41,367 nucleotides of DNA from Porphyromonadaceae bacterium (GTDB lineage Bacteria > Bacteroidota > Bacteroidia > Bacteroidales > Paludibacteraceae). This document shows, in pieces, positions 25,336-34,354 of this stretch. The translations under genes were made by a program, and so were the position numbers. A model generated the notes under the pieces. It searched no databases. It worked only from the letters and a program-made list of their open reading frames with translations, and was not told where the DNA came from. How positions within the stretch are numbered: the stretch's first letter is position 1; each line of letters begins with the position of its first letter. The DNA lies in assembly GCA_905372135.1 (NCBI GenBank), contig CAJPNS010000004.1:1-41367 (forward strand), given 5' to 3'.

Positions 25336-25928
25336 TGATACGAAAAAATATACAACTCCATTTTCCTCATCATTTAACGAATCGTAACTGCATAACTACA
25401 AGTAATGCTATATATGTTGCTGACTATACGGAAAAAACAAAACACGATAGGATTAAGCGAGGAACAAAGCTATTTGATAATTCTCCTCCAAGCGATATAG
25501 AATACTTCACCGTTAATAATCCAAACAATTGGGAATTAGATGGTATTCCCTTTAATAACAGCAGCTTCTCTAGCCCTAAAGGTACCGCATCTCAATGCGA
25601 ATGCGTTGTTTATCCTCATAGTAGTAATATTGATTCTTGGATCCTCTTTCTTGAGTTAAAGTATAGTAATGATGACAAAAACAATAAAAAGAATTTGAAT
25701 AAAGCTCGAAAGCAATTATTTAAAACACAATATTACTATAAGTCCAAAGGAGTTTTCTACAAGAATAATACTTGCTACTTATTAGCCTCATTGCCTATGC
25801 AGCCTCCTCCTTTTGCTAATTTTAGTCTACCAGAACGTTACTTATTAGGAATGAAGAAGAAACATAATGTGGTTATAGGATTCCAGAATTCGGTAGAGAT
25901 CATAAATGATAAAGTATTAATTGTGTAA
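25335..25928 (+). CDS. Partner of the ATPase, possible PD-(D/E)XK nuclease
   Basis: A 197-residue protein I do not recognise by family. Its start shares one base with the ATPase stop (TAATG), which implies translational coupling and a common complex. The central part has E89 (CECVVYP), D100 (NIDSW) and E107-L-K109 in a hydrophobic strand (ILFLELKYS), followed by a basic helix with ARKQLFKTQ. This order of acidic residue, strand with E-x-K, then helix with Gln is how PD-(D/E)XK nuclease cores look, so a nuclease is a fair guess. The N-terminus (residues 1-60) and the proline-rich C-terminal stretch MQPPPFANFSLPERY show no motif. It is AT-rich like the ATPase gene. It is not TOPRIM, HNH or a helicase, which sets it apart from the PARIS, Septu and Gabija partners. 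Confidence 0.75.
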   Translation: MIRKNIQLHFPHHLTNRNCITTSNAIYVADYTEKTKHDRIKRGTKLFDNSPPSDIEYFTVNNPNNWELDGIPFNNSSFSSPKGTASQCECVVYPHSSNIDSWILFLELKYSNDDKNNKKNLNKARKQLFKTQYYYKSKGVFYKNNTCYLLASLPMQPPPFANFSLPERYLLGMKKKHNVVIGFQNSVEIINDKVLIV

Positions 25929-26010
25929 TGCTATGACTTCTTGGCAAAGTCAGCCCTGACATTTTTCCAAATTAAAAACGTCTACATAAACCCTTTTTTA
26001 CAATAATAAT

Positions 26011-26718
26011 ATGACCAACAACAAAACACAACTATCTATAGCGGAGCGGATTATCGATTTCAATCGGGAGCTGACGTATTCGGGGCAGCTCCCGATGGGG
26101 TTTGCAGTACTGAACCCATACTCCGACAACCCGGAGACGATGGAGGTAATGGGGACTTTTTATCGAAAGTTCTACGCCGACAACTATTGTCGTCGCTTCA
26201 TTATCGGTATTAATCCGAGCCGAAACGGAGCAGGCGTTACAGGTGTCCCTTTCACCGATACAAAACGTCTGGCAAGCGAGTGCGGCATATCGATGGTGTC
26301 GGCTCATACGCACGAGGTTTCGTCGGTCTTCGTATACGATATGATAGCACAATACGGCGGAGTAAGCAGGTTCTACAAAGACTTCTATATAAATTCGCCC
26401 TTCCCTCTGGCTATCGTCAGAGCAGACCGAAGCGGTAAGCAGCTGAATGCCAACTACTACGACGGCCTGCAACTCTTCGCTATGGTCAAAGATTTTATGA
26501 TAGATTCGCTCAGAAAACATATCGGGCTCAATCTCGACACGTCTGAAGTATTCATCTTGGGCAAAAAGAATGCCCTTTTCATACAAAAGCTAAATAAAGA
26601 AGCCAAACTATTCGATAAGATGACCGTTCTCGAACATCCGCGCTACATAGAACAATACAAATCGAAAGACAAACAGGCGTATATCGACAAATATTTATCG
26701 GCTTTCGGGTGTCGATAG
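26011..26718 (+). CDS. SMUG2-like uracil-DNA glycosylase (DUF4918)
   Basis: A 235-residue protein with the DUF4918/SMUG2 pattern of the uracil-DNA glycosylase superfamily, a base-excision repair enzyme that removes uracil or related bases from DNA. The first active-site motif is IGINPSRNGAGVTGVPFTD (about residues 69-87, cf. INP-x-x-x-G-MAQTGVPFG in SMUG1) and the second is LEHPRY (about 209-214, where other families have HPSP). YCRRFI just before motif 1 forms the core strand. It starts 82 bases after the ATPase/nuclease-like pair, has no visible -7 box of its own, and its base composition is that of core genes, so it probably belongs to the chromosome and not to the island. Confidence in the family is good, in the exact base specificity low. 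Confidence 0.82.
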   Translation: MTNNKTQLSIAERIIDFNRELTYSGQLPMGFAVLNPYSDNPETMEVMGTFYRKFYADNYCRRFIIGINPSRNGAGVTGVPFTDTKRLASECGISMVSAHTHEVSSVFVYDMIAQYGGVSRFYKDFYINSPFPLAIVRADRSGKQLNANYYDGLQLFAMVKDFMIDSLRKHIGLNLDTSEVFILGKKNALFIQKLNKEAKLFDKMTVLEHPRYIEQYKSKDKQAYIDKYLSAFGCR

Positions 26719-26732
26719 TGATAGGTTTTTGT

Positions 26733-26777
26733 AAAAAGTGCTATTGTACCTTGGTCGGGGTGTCAGTATCACTTTTT
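26733..26777. terminator. Bidirectional terminator between the glycosylase gene and mnmE
   Basis: AAAAAGTG (26733-26740) and CACTTTTT (26770-26777) are exact reverse complements between two convergent genes. Both strands read CACTTTTT at the 3' arm, so it can serve both. The loop is 29 bases, longer than usual. Confidence 0.5.
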
Positions 26778-26867
26778 GGGGCAATCTTTTCAGCAAAATC
26801 AGATATAAGTTTCAGTTTATACTACTTGTTGCTTTGTAATTTAGATAAGACATTATATCTAAGCCGA

Positions 26868-28256
26868 CTACTTACCAATACAGAATTTACTAAAAATATT
26901 TCCGAGTATCTCGTCGGTAGATATTTGCCCCGTAATCTCGCCGAGATAGTGCATACACTCGCGAATATCTTGGCTGAGCAGGTCGCCCGATATTTGTGTA
27001 TCAAGCCCTTCGACAACTCTTACAATAGCCTGCTGAGCATTAACGAGAGCCTCGTAATGGCGTACATTATTCACTATCACCGTATCGGCATCTGTTTTAT
27101 TCAGCTGTACGGTATCGACGAGTAGCTTTTGCAGGCGGTCGATATTGGTACGTTGTTTGGCGGAAATAAATATGGCTTTAAGCCCCGTAGTATCGACAAT
27201 ATCGCCGATACGTTTTTGGCGGTCGGCAGAAATCACGTCCGACTTATTGACTACCAATACCGTTTTCGACCTATCGATATCTTCGGGGACGATATCGGTC
27301 ATTATATCCGATATTTCGGTAGCATCTACGAGCCACAAAACTATGGTTGCAGCATCGATTTTCTGAAAAGTACGCCGTATGCCAAGCGTCTCTATTTCGT
27401 CTTCAGTGTCGCGGATACCGGCGGTATCGATGAAACGAAAGACGATACCGTCTATCACCACACTATCTTCGATGGTGTCGCGTGTAGTACCGTGTATATC
27501 AGATACTATCGCCTTTTCTTCGTTGAGCAATACGTTGAGCAGAGTCGATTTGCCCACGTTGGTTTTGCCTACCAATGCCACAGGTACGCCATTTTTGAGC
27601 ACATTGCCCACGCTAAACGAATCGGCAAGTCTGCCGATATGCTGCTCGATATTCACTGCCAACACTCTCAGCTTTCGCCTATCGGCAAATTCGACGTCTT
27701 CTTCCGAGAAATCGAGTTCGAGCTCTATAAGCGACACAAAATCGAGCAGTTGCCCTCTAAGTTTTTGCAACTCTACCGAAAATCCGCCCCTCATCTGGTC
27801 TATTGCCATCTTGTGCATAGCCTTGCTTGTAGAAGCGATGAGGTCGGCAACTGCCTCAGCCTGCGAGAGATCTATCTTACCGTTGACAAAAGCACGCATA
27901 GTAAACTCACCCGGCTGGGCAGCTCGGCAGCCATTGTTTATAAGTAACTGCATGATTTTTTGTTGTATATACAAAGAGCCATGACACGATATTTCGACCG
28001 TATCTTCTGCCGTGAACGAATGCGGAGCACGAAAGACAGATATCAAAACATCGTCGATTATATCGCCGCCGTCGGTATCGACGATATTACCATAAACCAC
28101 ACTATATTGAGGCTGTGTCTGCAGTTTTTTCCCATGCTTGGCGCGGAATATTTTATCGCATACGGCAAAAGAGTCGCTACCCGAGACGCGTATTACCGCT
28201 ATTCCGCCCATACCTGCGGGAGTAGATACGGCACATATCGTATTTTGTCTGACCAT
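26868..28256 (-). CDS. mnmE: tRNA modification GTPase MnmE
   Basis: A 462-residue GTPase that, with MnmG, installs the 5-carboxymethylaminomethyl group on wobble uridine of tRNA. N-terminal tetrahydrofolate-binding domain, helical domain, and inserted G domain: G1 GKTNVGKST (about residues 230-238), G2 region GTTRDTIE, G3 DTAG, G4 NKSD. The C-terminus is the diagnostic FCIGK with the catalytic Cys. It is the last gene of glgP-doxX-mnmE on the minus strand (gaps 36 and 32 bases). Confidence 0.98.
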   Translation of the reverse strand: MVRQNTICAVSTPAGMGGIAVIRVSGSDSFAVCDKIFRAKHGKKLQTQPQYSVVYGNIVDTDGGDIIDDVLISVFRAPHSFTAEDTVEISCHGSLYIQQKIMQLLINNGCRAAQPGEFTMRAFVNGKIDLSQAEAVADLIASTSKAMHKMAIDQMRGGFSVELQKLRGQLLDFVSLIELELDFSEEDVEFADRRKLRVLAVNIEQHIGRLADSFSVGNVLKNGVPVALVGKTNVGKSTLLNVLLNEEKAIVSDIHGTTRDTIEDSVVIDGIVFRFIDTAGIRDTEDEIETLGIRRTFQKIDAATIVLWLVDATEISDIMTDIVPEDIDRSKTVLVVNKSDVISADRQKRIGDIVDTTGLKAIFISAKQRTNIDRLQKLLVDTVQLNKTDADTVIVNNVRHYEALVNAQQAIVRVVEGLDTQISGDLLSQDIRECMHYLGEITGQISTDEILGNIFSKFCIGK

Positions 28257-28288
28257 ATCGGTATTTTGTGAGTAGAATTAAAAAATGT

Positions 28289-28705
28289 TTAGTCCCACAT
28301 CGACTTTTTGCTCATAGCGTACCTGCCTCCTCCTGTAAAAAACAGAGTAAGGCTGCCAAAGAAAAACAGTCCGAGCAACTCCAAAGCCCAGCCGCCTTGC
28401 GAATTGAGTGAAAAGATAGTATTACGATGAGCCAAATACCATGCTACCAAGCAGTTGCATGCTACAATAGCAGCCGATACCCTTGTACGAAAACCCACGA
28501 CGATAAGCAGAGGAGCCACCACTTCACCCACAAGCACACCATACGATAAGAATACGGGCATATCATTTGCCCTCAACATCGCCTGAATGCCCGCAAGCCC
28601 GTGCAACAGTTTGCCTACGCCGTGCAAAAACATCATCGCACCCACAGCAAGTCGAAGTATGAGCAGCCCTGTATCGTTTTTTCTTTCCAAAATCTTTATT
28701 TTCAT
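28289..28705 (-). CDS. DoxX-family membrane protein
   Basis: A 138-residue inner membrane protein with four predicted membrane segments, DoxX/YphA type. The first segment LLILRLAVGAMMFLHGVGKL (about residues 14-33) with its R-x-x-x-G-x-x-F-x-x-G-x-x-K pattern is characteristic. The function of these proteins is poorly defined; some relatives are tied to redox or oxidoreductase partners. It lies between glgP and mnmE on the same strand, with no sign of a functional link to either. Confidence 0.88.
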   Translation of the reverse strand: MKIKILERKNDTGLLILRLAVGAMMFLHGVGKLLHGLAGIQAMLRANDMPVFLSYGVLVGEVVAPLLIVVGFRTRVSAAIVACNCLVAWYLAHRNTIFSLNSQGGWALELLGLFFFGSLTLFFTGGGRYAMSKKSMWD

Positions 28706-28741
28706 CGCAAAAAAATGTTTTTTAATAAAATAATCGGTGCG

Positions 28742-31306
28742 TTATTGCTCGCCGACCCACTTTACATAACACATATCTTCTCTGTAGGGCAAGTCGTCAT
28801 TCTTGGGGAATAGTCGGAAGGCATATCGATATGTACCGCCCTGCTTTATACTGTAATTGAGGGTAAAATACAGCAGACTACCCTCTTTTCGTACCAGATT
28901 GAACTCTTTGGTACGCTCGAAACTGAAATCGCTTCGACCGTTGGAGTGCAAAAGCACCAGCTCGAGACCTATGCCCGTATCGTTGAGATTTTTCGTGTCT
29001 ACTACTGCGTCGACTTCGAAGATATCGCCAATAGTGGGGCTGGTGGATGTCTTCACTTTCAGCGACTTTACCTCTATCGAATCCCAATTGCGGACTATAT
29101 TCATTTTCCACGCCACTATCCGACGTGCCTTTTGGAAATTGTCGGCTTTGAGCGACTTGTTGCGGTCGGCAAGCACCGAATAGAACTTCTTTATATAGTC
29201 GTCTATCATTCGTTTCGTGGTATAGCGAGGCGTAATCTTGGCGATGGAGTTTTTGATAAATCTCACCCACTTCTCGGGTATACCGTCTTTGTTGCGGTCG
29301 AAGAAGAGCGGTACTATCTCATTTTCGAGCATGGTATATATCGTTGCCGCATCGAGATGGTCTTGATATTGAGTGTTTTCGTATGTTTGAACTTCGGTAA
29401 GAGCCCATCCAGCCTCTTCGGTATAGCCTTCGTACCACCAACCGTCTTTGACCGAGAAGTTTAGCACACCGTTCATCTGAGCCTTTTCGCCCGACGTACC
29501 CGATGCTTCCTGCATACGAGTAGGAGTATTGAGCCAGATATCGACGCCCGAAACGAGGCGTTTGGCAAGACGCATATCGTAGTTTTCGAGGAAAATAATC
29601 TTCCCCAGAAACTGCGGCATACGCGATATCTCGATTATATGTTTTATAAGCCCCTGTCCCGCTCCGTCGGCCGGATGTGCCTTGCCTGTAAATAGGAACT
29701 GTACGGGATAATTCGGGTTGTTTACTATCTTGTCGAGACGCTCCAAGTCGTTGAAAAGCAGATGAGCACGTTTGTAGGTGGCAAATCTGCGTCCGAAGCC
29801 GACGATTAGGGCATTCGGGTTCATATTGTTGAGTATAGAGACTATCTTCGAAGGGTCTTGCTGTGTCTTCAGCCAATCTTGCTCAAAGCGAGCACGGATA
29901 TATTTTATAAGCTTGTCTTTCTGTATTATCCTCGTTGCCCAAATCTTCTTGTCGGGGATATCGTAGATTTTCTCCCAAATACTAAGATTCGACTGGTCTT
30001 TGTAAAACTCTGTCGTAAAGGCATTTTCATAAAGAGTCTTCCATTCAGATGTAGTCCAAGTAGGCAGATGGACTCCGTTTGTAACGTACCCGACGTGATT
30101 TTCTTCGGGGAAATATCCCTTCCACAGATGGGCAAACATACGCTTCGATACTTCGCCGTGCAAATAACTTACACCGTTTACACATTGGCAAGTATTGCAC
30201 GCAAATACGCTCATAGAGAATTTGTCGTGAGTATCGGGATTGTTTCTGCCCATATTTACAAGGTCGTTCCAAGTGATGCCCAGACGCGAAGGATATTCGT
30301 GCATATAACGATTGAATAGCTCTTCGTCGAAATAGTCGTGTCCTGCCGGTACAGGCGTATGTACGGTATAAATCGACGACGACCGCACTACCTCCAATGC
30401 CTCGTAGATACTTAGTTTATTGTTCTCTACATAGTCGACCAAACGCTGAAGGTTGATCAGAGCGGCGTGTCCTTCGTTGCAATGATATACATCTTGCTTG
30501 ATACCAAGCTTCTGCAGAGCGAGTATACCGCCTATTCCGAGCATTATCTCCTGTTTGAGACGATTTTCGTTGTCGCCACCATATAGTTGATACGAAATGG
30601 TTCGGTCTTCTTCCGAATTTATATCTATATCGGTATCAAGCAAATATAGCGGAATACGTCCTACATCGACACGCCAGATATTTGAATATACCATTCTGTT
30701 TGGGAACGGCACCGATATTACGACTGCATTTCCGTGTTCGTCTTTTACTTGTGTTATAGCGAGTTTACTGAAGTTCTGAGCCTCATAATCGGCTATCTGC
30801 TGCCCGTCGACCGAAAGCGATTGAGTGAAATAGCCATATCGGTATAGGAAACCGACTGCCACCATATTTACCCTCGAGTCGGAGGCTTCTTTCAGATAGT
30901 CGCCCGCAAGCACGCCAAGCCCACCGGAGTATATTTTCAGATGGTCGGTAAGTCCGTATTCCATACTGAAATAGGCTATAGATGGCGTATCGGTACGAAA
31001 TGGTGTATTTTTGTACTCCAAATACCGACGGTAGACTTTATCGAGGTTGTTGCAGAAACTTTTGTCGTTTGCCAACTCGTCGAAACGCTCTTCTTCCACT
31101 ATATCGAGTGTTACCTTAGGATTGTGGCGATATTGGCTCCATACCGTAGGGTCGATAGACTTAAACAGTTCACGAACATCGTGATTCCACGACCAATAAA
31201 CATTTTGTGCCAAATCGTTAAGCGGCTCCAGATTAGGAGGCAATTTGGTTTTTATCGACATCTCGCCCCATACAGGCTCATTGGCATTGTTTACCTTGAT
31301 TTCCAT
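28742..31306 (-). CDS. glgP: Alpha-glucan (glycogen) phosphorylase
   Basis: An 854-residue GT35 phosphorylase releasing glucose-1-phosphate from glycogen or maltodextrin, pyridoxal-phosphate dependent, cytoplasmic. It belongs to the form with a long N-terminal region: YFSMEYGLTDHLKIYSGGLGVLAGDY (shown here in part) is the N-terminal signature, NGVHLPTW and FTGKAHPADGAGQ follow, and EASGTSGEKAQMNG contains the probable PLP-binding Lys. DGWWYEGY is typical of this subgroup. It completes the glycogen set with the debranching and synthase-like enzymes at 4396-7592, though the loci are 21 kb apart. A -7 box lies 38 bases upstream. Confidence 0.95.
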   Translation of the reverse strand: MEIKVNNANEPVWGEMSIKTKLPPNLEPLNDLAQNVYWSWNHDVRELFKSIDPTVWSQYRHNPKVTLDIVEEERFDELANDKSFCNNLDKVYRRYLEYKNTPFRTDTPSIAYFSMEYGLTDHLKIYSGGLGVLAGDYLKEASDSRVNMVAVGFLYRYGYFTQSLSVDGQQIADYEAQNFSKLAITQVKDEHGNAVVISVPFPNRMVYSNIWRVDVGRIPLYLLDTDIDINSEEDRTISYQLYGGDNENRLKQEIMLGIGGILALQKLGIKQDVYHCNEGHAALINLQRLVDYVENNKLSIYEALEVVRSSSIYTVHTPVPAGHDYFDEELFNRYMHEYPSRLGITWNDLVNMGRNNPDTHDKFSMSVFACNTCQCVNGVSYLHGEVSKRMFAHLWKGYFPEENHVGYVTNGVHLPTWTTSEWKTLYENAFTTEFYKDQSNLSIWEKIYDIPDKKIWATRIIQKDKLIKYIRARFEQDWLKTQQDPSKIVSILNNMNPNALIVGFGRRFATYKRAHLLFNDLERLDKIVNNPNYPVQFLFTGKAHPADGAGQGLIKHIIEISRMPQFLGKIIFLENYDMRLAKRLVSGVDIWLNTPTRMQEASGTSGEKAQMNGVLNFSVKDGWWYEGYTEEAGWALTEVQTYENTQYQDHLDAATIYTMLENEIVPLFFDRNKDGIPEKWVRFIKNSIAKITPRYTTKRMIDDYIKKFYSVLADRNKSLKADNFQKARRIVAWKMNIVRNWDSIEVKSLKVKTSTSPTIGDIFEVDAVVDTKNLNDTGIGLELVLLHSNGRSDFSFERTKEFNLVRKEGSLLYFTLNYSIKQGGTYRYAFRLFPKNDDLPYREDMCYVKWVGEQ

Positions 31307-31343
31307 ACTGTTTTATAATATATTTTGATGAGAAATGACGTGG

Positions 31344-31351
31344 CAAAATTA
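31344..31351 (-). promoter_or_regulatory. -7 box upstream of glgP
   Basis: On the minus strand TAATTTTG, a TAnnTTTG match, 38 bases before the glgP ATG. No -33 TTTG at the usual distance. Confidence 0.5.
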
Positions 31352-31443
31352 ATATTTTTTCTTCGACTGCTAATATAGCTAAAAAAATAATATACATCAC
31401 TGCAAATCAATCTACAAAACGAAACACTACGACAGTGTCGTAC

Positions 31444-34245
31444 CTATTTTATCTCGATATTGTCTCGTTGACGTTTATCGTATTTAAAGTCGCGGAGTAT
31501 CGAAGCATTTGCACCGATAGTTACCATAAACGATTTATACTGACCCAGTGGCGTGACAGAAGCCGATATGTGCCAGCAGTGCAGATTTCGCTGTATATTG
31601 AGCGACATAGAGTTGATCCGTATGTTCTTGAGCAGAGCCACTGTAGCCGAATATCCTATCTGCCAGTTCGATGTAGGGTTTATATACCCCGATAGCCCCA
31701 CTATACCGTCGCTAAAATCTCTACGATACTCCATTCGGCTCGGGTCGAACTCGCTCGTTTTGTGCCAACCTATACCGGCATTGAACGACACACTCCACTG
31801 AAAATCGGGCTTCTGATAGCCTTCCGAATCTTCTTCGACATCCTTTTTATCGCTCTGTTTGTTGTCGGAATGATTTTTCGACGGGTCTATATTGAAATTG
31901 TTGTCGTTTTCATCGGGTTTATTATCATTGTTACCGCCTTGATTTTGATTTTTATCTTTATCTTGTTTTTTTGCGAATGTATTGTTGTTCAGGGTATAAG
32001 AAAAATTTATAGATGTACCCGTAAACCAAGGAAGTTTGCCGTTGTTCCAGCGATAACGATTGATTCTCACTGGTGTACCATTGTCTTTGAGAGCATACTC
32101 ATATACTTCGAAGGTAGTAGATAAAGTTACCGAATAACTTTTTGTTATCTTCAGTCGTACACTTGCCGATATATCCTCCATTCCAAGCGAATCGGCAGCA
32201 AAATTGTATCCTCCCCTAAGTTGCAGATTGTCTATGAGCGATATCTTCTTGTATATGTTTGCATTATCGACTGTATCGGAAGCGGCGCGGTCTCTTACTT
32301 TCATCTCGATATTGTTGTCGAGATAGATACTTATACGTTGATTTCTGCCTGCACTCGGCACTCCGTATTTGCCCGACGAATAAGGAGAATACTTTATATC
32401 GTTGAACGACACGACTCCCGTCGAAGCATCGACTATTTCCTGTGTATATGTTTTATACAGATTCCACTGAGGGTCAGAAAAGTCGGGTGTATACGTAAAA
32501 CTAACACTCGGCTTGAATACGTGCCGTATATCACCGATTCCCAGAGCGTTTCGCAGTGGTTTTATCGGTGAGTAAAATCCGTATAATGTGGTCGATAGCG
32601 ATAGTCCTGTCGAGAAATCGTACACTCGGTAAAATCCGCTTATGGTATCGTATTTTACTTTCTGACGAGGAGTATCCCAATTTTGTTCGATACGATTGAA
32701 ATACCAACGCTCTGTGTATGTTACATTTGGTCTTACCGTGATGTATTTAAAGAGCGATATCGGAAGGTCTACTCGGGGTGAATGCAGTATACCGTTTTGC
32801 CAGTCTTTCGATAGATTCGATCGCATGAAGCGACTCTCTTTGCCCGAAAACGAATTGGCAAACTCCATAGAGTAAGAGAATGAGAACTTTTCGTAAAAAC
32901 GCTCACTGCCAACTCTTTTCTTGTTTTTTAACGGATAAATGGTAGATACATCCATTCTAATATTCGGTAGAGTAAGGTTGAGCGACGAATCTCTGATATT
33001 TTGCCTTGCACTCGCATTGACAGACAGGTTTATAGGTGTTCCCGGTACTTTTTGTGTAAAGTTTATCGACGACGAAGTCTCTGCTTGACTCTGTATTTCA
33101 GGACTATAGTTGTAGTCGATACTATTGCGGTTGTATCCGCTTGTAAAGAAATTCACCAAGGCAGAAAATGTCGAGAAGCTACTTGCCTTAGGGTCTTGCT
33201 GGTGAGTCCAATCGATACGAAAGTCTTTGTTTTCGCTATATCCGGGCAAATCTTTTTCGCCCCTTACAGTATTGTTGTAATGGATATTGACGTTACCCGA
33301 AAACGCATATCGCTTGCGATACGAACTCTCGGCATGCAGTGCCCACGAGCCTTTTGTATAAATATCGCCCGTAAGAGCGAGGTCGACGTAATCGTTTATG
33401 GCAAAGTAATATCCGCCATTTTTCAAGAAAAAACCTGCTTGCATCTCGTCGCCGTACGAAGGCATCAATATCCCCGACGCATATTTCGATGTAAACGGGA
33501 AAAAACCAAACGGAATAGCCAGCGGCAACGGCAAGTCTTCGACTACCATATAAGCCGGACCGGCAGTAATGTATCCGCCGGGTTTGACTCGTCCCTTGGT
33601 TATATGTAGGTAGAAATGAGGATGCGACAAATTATCGCAGGTCGTATATTTACCGCTTCGCATATTCATGAACCCGTCGGCTGTCTTTTTCGTCTCGTCG
33701 GCTATGATATAACTCTCGCCCTCTCGAGTCTTAGCTCCGCGAATGAACCCTTTGCCTGTCTTGTAGTTATAGTCTAAAGTCTCGGATTCGTAGGTTTGCC
33801 CCCCATCTTTGAGTACGGGGTGCCCATGGAGTATATTTGCCGAGTCTCTTACGCCTTCGGCGTGGAACTTACTGCTATCCATACTGATAGAGATATAGTC
33901 GGCAGTAAGTTCTTTCACCGACGGCTCGTTGTATATTATTTTTCCCGATTTGTATAGAAAAGCATCGCCATTGCCCATAAATACCATAGAGTCTTCTGCC
34001 GACATCTCTACGCGATAGTTGAGTTTGTCTTGGTTTTGAACCATATTTATACTATCGGTATTTACAGTGTCTTTTCTTATCGTACCTAATCCGCCTGCCG
34101 ACACACTATCTACGAAAGATACAGTATCTGCATCGTACCGACCTACAAACAACGCTTCGGATACGGCTCGGGCTGCCGACAATCTCCCAAATACGACCAG
34201 ACATACGGCAGTAAGTAATATATTAAAGATAAAACGATTGCTCAA
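31444..34245 (-). CDS. lptD: LPS-assembly outer membrane protein LptD (Bacteroidota type)
   Basis: A 933-residue outer membrane protein that inserts lipopolysaccharide into the outer leaflet. Signal peptide at residues 1-27; residues about 75-250 form the OstA/LptA-like beta-jellyroll (GDAFLYKSGKIIYNEPSVKELTADYIS, shown in part by its repeats), and PFGFFPFTSKYASGILMPSYG marks the start of the barrel. The remainder is a beta-barrel ending in a C-terminal NIEIK. A 60-residue Asp/Asn/Lys/Gln-rich insert (about residues 755-813, bases about 31805-31980) falls in what should be a surface loop. Its upstream neighbour is the LpxL-like acyltransferase, so the two LPS genes lie together. The -7 box TAACTTTG is 40 bases upstream. 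Confidence 0.92.
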   Translation of the reverse strand: MSNRFIFNILLTAVCLVVFGRLSAARAVSEALFVGRYDADTVSFVDSVSAGGLGTIRKDTVNTDSINMVQNQDKLNYRVEMSAEDSMVFMGNGDAFLYKSGKIIYNEPSVKELTADYISISMDSSKFHAEGVRDSANILHGHPVLKDGGQTYESETLDYNYKTGKGFIRGAKTREGESYIIADETKKTADGFMNMRSGKYTTCDNLSHPHFYLHITKGRVKPGGYITAGPAYMVVEDLPLPLAIPFGFFPFTSKYASGILMPSYGDEMQAGFFLKNGGYYFAINDYVDLALTGDIYTKGSWALHAESSYRKRYAFSGNVNIHYNNTVRGEKDLPGYSENKDFRIDWTHQQDPKASSFSTFSALVNFFTSGYNRNSIDYNYSPEIQSQAETSSSINFTQKVPGTPINLSVNASARQNIRDSSLNLTLPNIRMDVSTIYPLKNKKRVGSERFYEKFSFSYSMEFANSFSGKESRFMRSNLSKDWQNGILHSPRVDLPISLFKYITVRPNVTYTERWYFNRIEQNWDTPRQKVKYDTISGFYRVYDFSTGLSLSTTLYGFYSPIKPLRNALGIGDIRHVFKPSVSFTYTPDFSDPQWNLYKTYTQEIVDASTGVVSFNDIKYSPYSSGKYGVPSAGRNQRISIYLDNNIEMKVRDRAASDTVDNANIYKKISLIDNLQLRGGYNFAADSLGMEDISASVRLKITKSYSVTLSTTFEVYEYALKDNGTPVRINRYRWNNGKLPWFTGTSINFSYTLNNNTFAKKQDKDKNQNQGGNNDNKPDENDNNFNIDPSKNHSDNKQSDKKDVEEDSEGYQKPDFQWSVSFNAGIGWHKTSEFDPSRMEYRRDFSDGIVGLSGYINPTSNWQIGYSATVALLKNIRINSMSLNIQRNLHCWHISASVTPLGQYKSFMVTIGANASILRDFKYDKRQRDNIEIK

Positions 34246-34284
34246 GCTATCCTATTTATTTGAAGTACGAAAAAACAAAGCGTG

Positions 34285-34292
34285 CAAAGTTA
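34285..34292 (-). promoter_or_regulatory. -7 box of lptD
   Basis: On the minus strand TAACTTTG (exact), 40 bases before the lptD ATG. A tandem pair of TACTGAATAA (34291-34300 and 34301-34310) sits immediately upstream where the spacer and -33 element should be. Confidence 0.6.
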
Positions 34293-34354
34293 CTGAATAA
34301 TACTGAATAAAATTTTACTCTAAAGTTTAAATTACAATCTTCAGAAGATATATT

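Noticed and set aside
25934..25966. Terminator after the ATPase/nuclease-like pair
   Set aside because: TGACTT/AAGTCA and GTCA/TGAC stems are short and the T-run is displaced; too weak to list.
26709..27947. Open frames on the plus strand across mnmE
   Set aside because: They lie opposite a certain mnmE; composition is that of a reverse-complement shadow.
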